Shown piece after piece: positions 36,865-44,461 of a DNA stretch of 64,000 nt. The notes beneath the pieces were generated by a model that was not told the origin of the DNA, did no database searches, and worked only from the letters and a program-made list of their open reading frames with translations. The stretch's first letter is position 1. Every line of letters begins with the position of its first letter. Source of the stretch: Alkalihalobacillus bogoriensis ATCC BAA-922 (GTDB lineage Bacteria; Bacillota; Bacilli; Bacillales; Bacillaceae_F); assembly GCF_000621445.1 (NCBI RefSeq), contig NZ_JHYI01000023.1:1-64000 (forward strand). Direction: 5' to 3'. Position numbers and translations under genes: made by a program.

Positions 36865-37405
36865 TCAAATGCGCAGTTTTGCTATCGGGCTACTCGTGGC
36901 AGCTAGTGTATGTGCTGTTGTTTATTTTTCTACTCCTGGCCAAGCAAGTGTAGCAGAAAAAGTTGAACCTATTACAATTGAAGTGCCAAGAGAGCCTGAA
37001 GAATCTGAGTTAAAAAGTATGCTAGAAGAAAAAGGCTATGTTATTTTAACAGATTCAGAATTACAAGCCAAACTTGATGAAGTAGAAACGAAATGGACGG
37101 AACAGCTAAAAGAAATAGAAAAGCAACAAGAAAAAGAGCAAGAAGAAAAGGCAAAAGAGAAAGAGAAAGAGAAAAAAGACGATAAAGAATCTGAAGTTGT
37201 TTATCGTACGATGCTTTCTGTCGTTTCTGGAATGACAAGTATTGATGTCGGTGACGCCCTTGTTCGTGCAAACATCATTGAAAGTTCAAGAGAATTTTCT
37301 GATGAAGTAGAGAAAAAAGGGTTAGCTCAAAACCTTCGACCAGGCACATATGAAATTGATAGTAGTATGTCAATGAGTGAAGTTATATCTATCATCTTTA
37401 AATAA
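36854..37405 (+). CDS. Membrane-anchored protein with MltG/YceG-like N-subdomain
   Basis: The 183-aa protein has an N-terminal membrane helix (residues ~7-26) and a long Glu/Lys-rich coiled coil (residues ~50-115, with repeated EKEKEK). A C-terminal ~60-residue domain reads VVSGMTSIDVGDALVRANII ... LRPGTYEIDSSMSMSEVIS. That domain matches the LysM-like module ahead of the catalytic part of MltG endolytic transglycosylases, but the catalytic domain is absent, so it may bind or regulate rather than cleave glycan. It is cotranscribed with the preceding coiled-coil protein. Confidence 0.75.
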   Translation: MTANQMRSFAIGLLVAASVCAVVYFSTPGQASVAEKVEPITIEVPREPEESELKSMLEEKGYVILTDSELQAKLDEVETKWTEQLKEIEKQQEKEQEEKAKEKEKEKKDDKESEVVYRTMLSVVSGMTSIDVGDALVRANIIESSREFSDEVEKKGLAQNLRPGTYEIDSSMSMSEVISIIFK

Positions 37406-37436
37406 AACAAACGCACCTTTATGGCTGCGTTTGTTT
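37405..37436. terminator. Bidirectional terminator between the MltG-like gene and alkC-like gene
   Basis: A perfect 11-bp stem (37405-37415 with 37426-37436) with T/A tails; it overlaps the last codons of the minus-strand gene. Confidence 0.88.
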
Positions 37437-38522
37437 TTCTTTATTTGTTAACTCAAATGATATCGAATCTAGTTCATTCCCGTTAACGATAATTGAAAGG
37501 TGATGTGTTCCTGCATAATGTATCCGTGTTGATAAGTTTTTAAAAGAATGACGTCTTGTAAATTGAACAGTGCCATGTTTGTATTTATTTTCAGTGATTT
37601 TAAATAGCTTTCTTGAGTGTTTGCCATTTGCTTTTACAAAATCGATGGCATATTCGACCCGGAGTAACGCTGCTTCTTCTAATGGATTCGTTAACCTGAA
37701 TTGAAATGTGAATGATTCGCCAATATAGATGCTGTTTCCCGATATCGTTAATTGGTCGACGATGACTGTTGGATTTTTTGAAAATCCAAATAATTGTAAA
37801 ATATCTGGATGTGCTTGTCTAAGTAAAGTTCGGCATCCATGTTTGATAATCCAGTCTGTATAAGGGTTGGTTCCTTTCCATAATTTACAAAGGTTAATGA
37901 CGATATTTGGGTTGTCTTTTGAAATATCATTTAAATGATTAGCAACGCTTTTGCGCACATATTGGCTTTCGTCTTGCTTAAGCTTTATAAGGAGAGGAAG
38001 GATAGGTGTTGGGTCCCTTTTAAATTCATGTAACGGTTTAGCCCATGGAAGTCTTGGACGACTCCCTTCACTGGCTAGCCTCCGAATATGCTCATTTGGG
38101 TTGTCTGCCCAAGTTATCATAGTAGCCACCATTTTTTCTGGATCCTTTTCTATAAAAGGACGAACGGCATATTCAGAAGTGCTTCCTGATGTAAATATGG
38201 TTAAGGCATGCAAGGATAAATCCCAGTCGTTTTGACCGTACACTTCAACAAAATCAGGAAAAAATAAGTATTCAAATCCTTTGCAAGTTTCATGCAGTGT
38301 TAAAAGGATACGAAGTGAGTCTTCATAAGAGTCCGGAAATGTGTATGCAATGGAATGGGTGATGTGACGAATCCGTTCTTTTAATTCTTTTGTTTCCCAA
38401 TTTTCATCAAAAAGAAAGTGTAAAAATCTCCTCTCTTGAAATTCAGGATAAACAGCTTTTACTTTTTGAAAAAACTGCGAAAAAAAAGCGTCATTATACA
38501 TATTTTTTAACGGTTCAGCCAT
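37419..38522 (-). CDS. DNA alkylation repair protein, AlkC type
   Basis: The 367-aa protein has HEAT-like helical repeats at residues ~5-245 with the AlkC motif HIRRLASEGSRPRLPWAKPL and KSVANHLNDISKD. A C-terminal Ig-like beta domain follows (~260-360, FTFQFRLTNPLEEAALLRVE), as described for some AlkC proteins. It is a glycosylase that removes cationic alkylated bases such as 3-methylcytosine and 3-methyladenine. The start is set at ATG 38522, with AAAGGA 9 nt upstream; the ORF continues to ATG 38564, but that region lies inside the upstream Lrp gene. It overlaps the Lrp-type gene by 8 bp. Confidence 0.87.
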   Translation of the reverse strand: MAEPLKNMYNDAFFSQFFQKVKAVYPEFQERRFLHFLFDENWETKELKERIRHITHSIAYTFPDSYEDSLRILLTLHETCKGFEYLFFPDFVEVYGQNDWDLSLHALTIFTSGSTSEYAVRPFIEKDPEKMVATMITWADNPNEHIRRLASEGSRPRLPWAKPLHEFKRDPTPILPLLIKLKQDESQYVRKSVANHLNDISKDNPNIVINLCKLWKGTNPYTDWIIKHGCRTLLRQAHPDILQLFGFSKNPTVIVDQLTISGNSIYIGESFTFQFRLTNPLEEAALLRVEYAIDFVKANGKHSRKLFKITENKYKHGTVQFTRRHSFKNLSTRIHYAGTHHLSIIVNGNELDSISFELTNKEKQTQP

Positions 38523-39018
38523 GTTCGTTATTCCTTTCTTTTTCATGTAATATTGGAAGCGCATTTGAATATTTCACTTCACGTAACGCTAAACTTGTTT
38601 GCATTTGTGTAATCCCAAGCTTGTTTAATTTGCGAACAAATCCTTCGAGTGATTTTCTGTCTTTATTTGCTACTTTTAAAAGGTAGTCATATTCACCAGT
38701 TATACAATGACATTCTAATACTTCTTCCATTTCAAACAATGCTTTTTCTAACACGTCTAAGTTTTCAGCTTTATGATTGTTTGAACTAATAAAGACAAAA
38801 GAAAGCAAATCAAACCCTAATTTTTCTGCATCTAATATCGCAACATGTTTTTGAATATATCCTTCTTTATGAAGTCGTTTAATTCGGGCATGTGTTGCTG
38901 GTGGCGATAAATTGACGATTTTTGCAATTTCGGTATTTGTCAGCTGTGATTCTTTTTGAAGTAAATCTAAAATTTTCAAATCGAGCGGGTCAATAATTTT
39001 TTTCGTAATGGTTTCCAT
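38515..39018 (-). CDS. Lrp/AsnC-family transcriptional regulator
   Basis: The 167-aa protein has an N-terminal helix-turn-helix (residues ~10-60: LDLKILDLLQKESQLTNTEI then NLSPPATHARIKRLHKEGYI) and a RAM ligand-binding domain at ~70-150 (CHCITGEYDYLLKVANKDRK). It diverges from the methionine gamma-lyase gene 246 bp away and overlaps the alkC-like gene downstream. In Pseudomonas putida the Lrp-type MdeR lies divergent to and controls mdeA, which encodes the same enzyme; a like role here is inference. Confidence 0.9.
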   Translation of the reverse strand: METITKKIIDPLDLKILDLLQKESQLTNTEIAKIVNLSPPATHARIKRLHKEGYIQKHVAILDAEKLGFDLLSFVFISSNNHKAENLDVLEKALFEMEEVLECHCITGEYDYLLKVANKDRKSLEGFVRKLNKLGITQMQTSLALREVKYSNALPILHEKERNNEHG

Positions 39019-39264
39019 AGTAATCGCATCCTTAAAAAAATTCGATAAAAAGGGTAAAGAACTACAATTAATTGAATTAATTTTTGTTATTTTAATTATA
39101 TACTTTATTTTCTTTTGAAATCCTTCTAATTAACAAAAAAATATCTTGAAAACAGCAATATCATTGTAAAATAGAAGATATAAGATGTTTCATCTAAACA
39201 TGAGAAAGAATAATAATATCAAAAAATATGAAAGCGTTTACTTTTCATAATGGAGGAGAATAAA

Positions 39265-40369
39265 ATGGGTCAAGAAAAAAATCGCTTTGAAACAAAAGTC
39301 ATTCACGAAGGGTATAATATGAATGAATTTGCTGGAAGTTTAACACCGCCAATATTTCAAACATCTACCTTTACATTTGAAACGGCCGAGCAAGGTGAAA
39401 AACGATTTGCTGGTGAAGAATCAGGGTATGTCTACTCAAGGTTAGGAAATCCAACGGTGACGATGTTTGAACAAAGAATGGCTCAACTTGAAGGTGGAGA
39501 AATGGCACTTGGTTTTGCTTCAGGTATGGCGGCTGTTTCCGCTGTATTAATGAGTCTTACAAAATCAGATGACCATATTTTATGTTCTCAAGGCGTTTAT
39601 GGTTGTACGTATGGACTGTTAGAACTATTTCAAGAAAAATACAATATCGCTTTTGACTTTTCAGCGATGAGTTCAGAAGAAGAGCTTCGCGCAGCAATTA
39701 CTGAAAAGACAACATGCATTTATGTTGAAACACCGATTAATCCAACGATGCAAATCATTGATTTAAAAATGGTCGCCAAAGTCGCAAATGAATATAGTAT
39801 TCCTGTTGTCGTTGATAATACGTTTTGTTCTCCTTATTTACAAAGACCATTAGAGCTTGGTTGTGATATTGTTGTTCATAGTGCGACAAAATATTTATGT
39901 GGTCACGGTGATGTGATTGCTGGTGTTGCAGTGGGAACAAAAGCAATGATGGAAGAAGTTTCGTTCACGACGAGGAAAGATGTTGGCGGAGTATTGGCTC
40001 CATTTAATGCATGGCTATTATTACGAGGACTAAAAACATTACCAATTAGAATGGATCGTCATTGTGATAATGCTGTTCAAATTGCAACATATTTGCAAAA
40101 GCATCCATATGTCGAAAAAGTTGTGTATCCAGGGTTTGGCATGCAAGATGACGAGCAAATGAAAAAAGGCGGCGGAATGATTAGCTTTACCATAAAAGGC
40201 GATAAGAAAAAAGCCCAAGAATTTATGAATAACTCATGCTGTTGTTCCTGAACAAAGACGGGAAGAGATGGGGATCACAAATAATATGCTTCGACTATCT
40301 GTAGGTTTAGAAGCTTGGGAAGATATTCAGATGGATTTAGAGCAAGCGCTTGATCAAATGCAACTTTAA
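39265..40369 (+). pseudogene. Methionine gamma-lyase gene with internal deletion and frameshift
   Basis: GGAGGAG at 39252-39258 selects ATG 39265. The first ~322 codons are a normal Cys/Met metabolism PLP enzyme: SRLGNPTVTMFEQRMAQLEG, SGMAAVSAVLMSLTKSDD, VDNTFCSPYLQRP and the PLP-lysine motif VVHSATKYLCGHGDV. The frame then ends at TGA 40249-40251 after FMNNSCCCS. One base out of phase, from ~40232, the sequence THAVVPEQRREEMGITNN and LSVGLEAWEDIQMD continues the family's normal C-terminus to TAA 40367-40369. About 20-25 codons (the usual LKLAVSLGD...ESL...HPASM stretch) are missing between them. The reading frame therefore loses the substrate/active-site C-terminal part; activity is doubtful. 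It would convert methionine to methanethiol, ammonia and 2-oxobutyrate. Confidence 0.85.
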
Positions 40370-40382
40370 GAAACGATGAAAG

Positions 40383-40421
40383 CACTAAAAAAGTAGAGTT
40401 TTACTTTTTAGTGTTTTTTTT
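40383..40421 (+). terminator. Terminator of the methionine gamma-lyase locus
   Basis: CACTAAAAAAGTA pairs with the opposing TACTTTTTAGTG arm (40383-40413) and is followed by a run of T residues. Confidence 0.85.
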
Positions 40422-40455
40422 TTGCGAAAAAAGAGGATAGCGATTGCTTCTATAA

Positions 40456-40575
40456 GACAAAAAGAGAGAGAAGAAGGGAGGAAGTGTCTAATAGAAGGCG
40501 TCTATTAGACAAAACAGGAAAGAAGAGAGGAGGAAGTGTCCAATAGAAAGCGTCAATCAAACAAAAGGAAAGAGA
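40456..40575 (+). repeat. Imperfect tandem repeat, ~52-bp unit
   Basis: Two units start GACAAAA at 40456 and 40508. Each holds a purine-rich stretch (GAAGAAGGGAGGAAGTGTC or GAAGAGAGGAGGAAGTGTC) and then TAATAGAAGGCGTC / CAATAGAAAGCGTC. A third partial start is at ~40561. There is no coding potential. Confidence 0.65.
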
Positions 40576-40603
40576 AATGTCTTTATTCAAAAGATAAAAA
40601 AAA

Positions 40604-40761
40604 ATTTTGGTGTAGCAGTGAAGCTTTGAAAGCTATTTCAAGAAGAGCGAAGGCTCCGCACCTCACGTTTCACCTCAGGAAAGAGCAATTGGGGTTCACT
40701 TTCAAAAGAGGGCAGGGCTCCGCACTTCGCTTGAAAGAAAAGACGCTCCGCGTTTTCTTAT
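40604..40761 (+). repeat. Interspersed repeat R1, copy C (long form)
   Basis: TTTGGTGTAGCAGTGAAGC, core GAAGAGCGAAGGCTCCGCAC, long-form insert (GTTTCACCTCAGGAAAGAGC ... GGCAGGGCTCCGC) and end GAAAAGACGCTCCGC. It is followed by a TAAAATAGTCGACTTGTGTA segment that also follows copy F, then by R2. An 80-codon ORF crossing it is an artefact of the repeat. Confidence 0.85.
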
Positions 40762-40887
40762 CGTGTAGGAAACTATAAAATAGTCGACTTGTGTATAACA
40801 ATGCTCTGATAAATGAGTACTATGAGACAGCAAGAAAAGACCCAAGTGAATCATTCAACACTTGGGCGGGTTTATCGCGTTAGCAAT

Positions 40888-41096
40888 TTTGTTGATTATG
40901 GTAAGTAAGCGGCCATGAAAACCGTTATCTGTGAACATTGCTAGCGTTTTGGAAAGTTGGAGGACACAGGAGCCGTTATTCATAATATATCGCTAGGAAT
41001 AGAGTGGCTTTGGCGTGAATAAGCGCTCCTGTGGCCGCTAATAAACGGAAACCCGTATCATGTTCACAAATAACGGCTGCTCTGACCGCAAAAATG
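40888..41096 (+). repeat. Long-hairpin repeat R2, copy 1
   Basis: About 205 bp are nearly identical to 58889-59098. Nested inverted repeats run through it: outer arms 40909-40938 and 41060-41089, inner arms 40963-40983 and 41015-41036. Pairing is extensive and imperfect, so a transcript or single strand would fold into one long hairpin. It lies between R1 copy C and a partial R1 end at 41126. No ORF with a ribosome binding site is seen. Confidence 0.85.
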
Positions 41097-41125
41097 GGAA
41101 ATGGGATGTGTTTTTTGTTTCATCA

Positions 41126-41166
41126 TGCACTTCGCTTGAAAGAAAAGAGGATCCGCGTTTTTCTTA
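41126..41166 (+). repeat. Partial R1 copy (3' end only)
   Basis: GCACTTCGCTTGAAAGAAAAG followed by a CCGCGTTTTTCTTA-type end matches the last third of R1. The first two thirds are missing. It closes the composite R1-R2-R1 block on the right, just before the 3' end of the COG0523 gene. Confidence 0.75.
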
Positions 41167-41190
41167 AGTGACATTTCTCTCTCTTTAACG

Positions 41191-42207
41191 TTACAGCTGT
41201 TTTCTCTGATTAGCAACATTCTCAGTGAAGCATTCATTTAGTTTTGTAGTCAGTTGTTCCACATCTATTTCAGAACCGATAAATAGGAATTCTGATAAAT
41301 AGGATAAATGGCTTTTTTCTTGTGTGACTATTGTCTCAACCTGGACTGATGAGCCTACTTGGGAAATGAATGTTGTTTCTTTTGTGTTAGAATCAACGTA
41401 TTTTCCTTTCATTCGGAACACTTCTGCAGGAAGAGTTATGAGAAACTGTTCTAATCTTGAAAAGTCAATCGGCTCATCTCGTGTAAATAAATACGTAGAT
41501 ATTCCAAAGTCATATAAAAGCCTTACATTGCACCGACTAATTGCTTGTTTCTTCTGCATATCAAACAACATATGGTGAGAACGAGCTCCGGCAAGACCTT
41601 TTCGATTTTCCATAAATGTTGGGTCATATGTATGCTCGTCGTTAACGACGGCAAATGGTTGTATTGCATGTAAAAATGCAAGTAGCTCCCCAATTTGTCG
41701 TTCAGATAATTTAGATTGGTTAAACACAACGATTGTATCGGCACACTCGATTTGCTCGGTTATTTTTTCACCTAATGTATAGTCGAGATCTTCCCCATAT
41801 TGTTGCTTTATAACATGTTCAGAAAAATAACTAAACCAAAAGTCTTTCGCATCAATGATGTGAAGATGTTTTAGGTTTGTTGAAGGAAGACACTCTACAA
41901 TTAAATGAATGTCAGAAAGTGGATGAACATCAACAATAATATGATGAATAGAATTACGTGATGATAAGTCATCAAAAATAGAAGATAACGTCTCATAACC
42001 ATTCACTTCAATATGGTGATTGACTTCGCCAATAAAGCGAGATAAAGGGAAGAAATCACCTTCTTTTTCAACCACTTGAACTGAACTTGGTCTAAATAAA
42101 ATTGTGAAGCATTGTTCGAAATGAGTATGTTGTAATTTCTCAATGACATTCCTTTTTTGCTTCGCATTACTTCCCGTTAATAGTGTAAGTGATGTTTGTG
42201 TTGTCAA
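41191..42207 (-). CDS. COG0523 (CobW/ZagA-like) protein with degenerate GTPase motifs
   Basis: The 338-aa protein takes TTG 42207 because the product then starts TTQTSLTLLTGSNAKQKRN, lined up with the family start, and an AAGGGTG lies 8 nt upstream. The ORF extends to GTG 42276, overlapping rpsN. The family layout is kept: a beta strand with the P-loop position, IIVDVHPLSDI, EQIECADTIVVFNQSKL, and the CobW C-terminal domain (FSRLEQFLITLPAEVFRMKG). The Walker A GxxGxGKT is replaced by TGSNAKQKRN, NKxD by NQSK, and no CxCC metal-binding motif is found. In Bacillus the relative ZagA/YciC is Zur-controlled and serves zinc-dependent enzymes. This copy is in the Zur-boxed unit with rpsN but is unlikely to bind GTP normally. 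Confidence 0.85.
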   Translation of the reverse strand: MTTQTSLTLLTGSNAKQKRNVIEKLQHTHFEQCFTILFRPSSVQVVEKEGDFFPLSRFIGEVNHHIEVNGYETLSSIFDDLSSRNSIHHIIVDVHPLSDIHLIVECLPSTNLKHLHIIDAKDFWFSYFSEHVIKQQYGEDLDYTLGEKITEQIECADTIVVFNQSKLSERQIGELLAFLHAIQPFAVVNDEHTYDPTFMENRKGLAGARSHHMLFDMQKKQAISRCNVRLLYDFGISTYLFTRDEPIDFSRLEQFLITLPAEVFRMKGKYVDSNTKETTFISQVGSSVQVETIVTQEKSHLSYLSEFLFIGSEIDVEQLTTKLNECFTENVANQRKQL

Positions 42208-42253
42208 GGAGTCCACACCCTTTTTGACGGAATAGGGGGAAACGACTGTTTCC

Positions 42254-42523
42254 TTACCAACTTGACTTTTTAACACCTGGAATTTGGCCTTTATGAGCTA
42301 ATTCTCGAAATGCGATCCGTGATAGTTTAAACTTCCGTAGTACACCTCGAGGACGACCGGTTGCTTCGCATCGGCGTGTTAAACGACTTGGTGCAGAATC
42401 TCTCGGTAATTTGCTTAAACCAATATAATCTCCTTTTGCTTTTAATTCTCTTCTTTTTTCTGCATATCGAGCAACAAGCTCTTGTCTTTTCTTTTCCTTT
42501 GCTACTTTCGATTTTTTCGCCAT
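42254..42523 (-). CDS. rpsN: 30S ribosomal protein S14, zinc-independent paralogue
   Basis: The 89-aa S14 contains [20 protein letters not shown] and [20 protein letters not shown], family signatures near the C-terminus. It lacks the CxxC pairs of zinc-ribbon S14, so it is the C-minus type that replaces the zinc form under zinc limitation, as YhzA (RpsN2) does in B. subtilis under Zur control. GGAAGGTG precedes ATG 42523, and a Zur box lies 24 bp upstream. It is the first gene of the unit with the COG0523 gene. Confidence 0.95.
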   Translation of the reverse strand: MAKKSKVAKEKKRQELVARYAEKRRELKAKGDYIGLSKLPRDSAPSRLTRRCEATGRPRGVLRKFKLSRIAFRELAHKGQIPGVKKSSW

Positions 42524-42546
42524 GTTTATTCACCTTCCATAATTAA

Positions 42547-42561
42547 TCGTAATGGTTACGA
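42547..42561. promoter_or_regulatory. Zur box 1 (rpsN promoter)
   Basis: TCGTAATGGTTACGA differs at one position from the Bacillus Zur consensus TCGTAATnATTACGA. It lies 24 bp before rpsN, next to a plausible TATTGT -10 for that gene. Confidence 0.88.
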
Positions 42562-42613
42562 TTAATACAATATCGAAAAAAACATCAAATGTAAAGGCGA
42601 GGATAAAAATAAT

Positions 42614-42628
42614 TCGAAATTATTACGA
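42614..42628. promoter_or_regulatory. Zur box 2 (between the divergent units)
   Basis: TCGAAATTATTACGA differs from the consensus at one position. It lies 8 bp upstream of the rightward -35 element and about 90 bp from the rpsN start, so it could serve both units. Confidence 0.85.
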
Positions 42629-42635
42629 TTTATAA

Positions 42636-42665
42636 TTGACGAAATAGACGAGTATTTTGTATAGT
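42636..42665 (+). promoter_or_regulatory. Promoter of the zinc-type ABC/MATE operon
   Basis: TTGACG (42636-42641) and TATAGT (42660-42665) are 18 bp apart. The promoter sits between Zur boxes 2 and 3, so bound Zur would block it. The 110-bp leader that follows contains a GATAGC/GCTATC hairpin near 42748-42771. Confidence 0.65.
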
Positions 42666-42677
42666 AATGAAAGTAAA

Positions 42678-42692
42678 TCTTAATGATTACGA
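42678..42692. promoter_or_regulatory. Zur box 3 (downstream of the ABC operon promoter)
   Basis: TCTTAATGATTACGA differs from the consensus at one position. It lies 12 bp after the -10 element, where a repressor would stop initiation. Confidence 0.85.
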
Positions 42693-42811
42693 TTTTCTAT
42701 TGGAAGGGAGTATTGTGGGATAACGTCTACATAAAAGAAACAGTAGGATAGCTGTGGTACTGAGGCTATCGCATAGCTAAGTATTTTTTAGAGAAAGGGT
42801 TTGAAAGAAAA

Positions 42812-44365
42812 ATGAAGCACAATGTTTTCGTATATTTACTGATTTTATTAACATTTCTTTTTGTTGGATGTTCTAGTACGAGCAATGATACGACAACAAA
42901 TGAAAAGGACCATGAGGAAACTGGATTAAAAGGCGAGGAAAAATCACTAACACTTTTATTTAGTTTTGCATCAAAAACGATTGACCCACACCAAGATGCG
43001 ATGGGTGTGAGAGCAGGTATAGCAGAAACATTAGTAAAAATTGATGAGAATTTAAATATTCAACCGTGGTTAGCAGAAAAGTGGGAGCAAGAAGATGACA
43101 TTACGTGGACATTTACCGTAAGAGACGATATTACGTTCCATGATGGTACAGTTGTTGATGCGAATGCTGTGAAAGCATCATTCGACCGATTGCTAGAAGT
43201 AAATGACGCAATGGGATCGGCATTAAAAATCGCGTCAATCGAAGCGAGTGGGCAAGAGATTACGTTTGTTACGACTGAGCCATATCCGGCGTTTTTATCT
43301 GAACTTGTTCATACAAATACATCTGTCGTAAAAGTAGATGAAGAGAATATAAGTGAAAAACCGATCGCAACAGGCCCATTTAAAGTCATTGACTTTATCT
43401 CGGAATCTGAAATTAAACTTGAGCGATATGATGGGTATTGGGACGGAGTAGCACATATTCACAACGTCATGATAAAATTTAATGCTGATGGAAATGTACG
43501 TGCTCTCGCTTTACAATCGGGTGAAGCTGATATTGCCTATCATTTACCACCAGAAGCACTAGAACCGATTGAAGTTAATGATGATTTACGAATAGAATCG
43601 ATTTCTAGTTTAAGAGTTCACTTTCTATTATACAATGCGACAAAATCAGCATTACAAGATTTGAATGTACGAAAAGCGCTTGATTTATTAGTCAATCGTG
43701 AAATAGTCGTCAGTGAAATTATGAATCACCATGGGACAGCTGCAAGTAGTCCTTTTCATCCGAATTTTCCATTTGCGAATGAAAAAACTGAAACTGCGTA
43801 TAATCCAGCTGAAGCCGAAGCTTTGTTGAAAGAAGCAGGATACGAAAAAAATAGTGAAGGAAAGCTTGTAAAGGATGGAGAAGTTTTAGCATTAACACTA
43901 GCAACCTATCAAGGAAGACCAGAATTACCATTAATCGCTCAATATTTACAAGCAGAAGCAGCTAGTATTGGGGTTGATATTAACATAACTGTTATTGAAG
44001 ACATTGATAGTTATTTATGGGAAAAACAAAATGAATGGGATATTGTAACATACTCTAATTTAACGGCTCCAAGAGGGGACGGAGGGTATTTTTTAAATGT
44101 AGCTTATCAACCAGAAGGGTCTTTAAATCCAGCACAAATCAATATTCCTGAATTAAATGAGGTGACGAATCATCTAAATGCAACGGCAGAAACAGAAAAT
44201 AGAATCGAGTTGACGAAAGAAGCAGTGACCATTATCCAAGAAGAAATTCCACAGTCTTTCGTCGTTTTTCCTCATATTATTGTTGGTGTAAACGAACGTG
44301 TTAAACATTGGACACCAGGTTCAGAGGAATACTATCTCATTACAAATGAAATGGACGTCGAGTAA
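42812..44365 (+). CDS. Nickel/peptide/metallophore-type ABC transporter substrate-binding lipoprotein (SBP_bac_5)
   Basis: The 517-aa lipoprotein has lipobox FVGC (Cys ~20). SBP family 5 motifs are present: IDPHQDAMGVRAGIAETLVK, LAEKWEQEDDITWTFTVRDD, ITFHDGTVVDANAVKASFDR and GTAASSPFHPNFPF. This is the Opp/Nik/CntA class, which binds peptides, nickel-histidine or opine metallophores. Zur boxes in its promoter indicate that it works under zinc shortage, so a zinc-binding small molecule is the most likely cargo (inference). It is the first gene of a seven-gene operon. Confidence 0.9.
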   Translation: MKHNVFVYLLILLTFLFVGCSSTSNDTTTNEKDHEETGLKGEEKSLTLLFSFASKTIDPHQDAMGVRAGIAETLVKIDENLNIQPWLAEKWEQEDDITWTFTVRDDITFHDGTVVDANAVKASFDRLLEVNDAMGSALKIASIEASGQEITFVTTEPYPAFLSELVHTNTSVVKVDEENISEKPIATGPFKVIDFISESEIKLERYDGYWDGVAHIHNVMIKFNADGNVRALALQSGEADIAYHLPPEALEPIEVNDDLRIESISSLRVHFLLYNATKSALQDLNVRKALDLLVNREIVVSEIMNHHGTAASSPFHPNFPFANEKTETAYNPAEAEALLKEAGYEKNSEGKLVKDGEVLALTLATYQGRPELPLIAQYLQAEAASIGVDINITVIEDIDSYLWEKQNEWDIVTYSNLTAPRGDGGYFLNVAYQPEGSLNPAQINIPELNEVTNHLNATAETENRIELTKEAVTIIQEEIPQSFVVFPHIIVGVNERVKHWTPGSEEYYLITNEMDVE

Positions 44366-44369
44366 TCAT

Positions 44370-44414
44370 AAGGGATGTTTTAAAAGGTCATTATAGACTT
44401 TTTGAGACATCCCT
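44370..44414 (+). other. Strong hairpin between binding-protein and permease genes
   Basis: AAGGGATGT pairs with ACATCCCT, with further pairing inside, right after the binding-protein stop codon. There is no T tract. Such hairpins often stabilise the upstream mRNA so that the binding protein is made in excess; here that is inference. Confidence 0.65.
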
Positions 44415-44461
44415 AATCCAGTAAAAAAAGGGTCCAAAGTAAAAGTCTTGAAGGTGAAAAA

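Noticed and set aside
40536-40778. 80-codon ORF over repeat R1 copy C
   Set aside because: It follows repeat sequence only, with no RBS and no protein-like composition.
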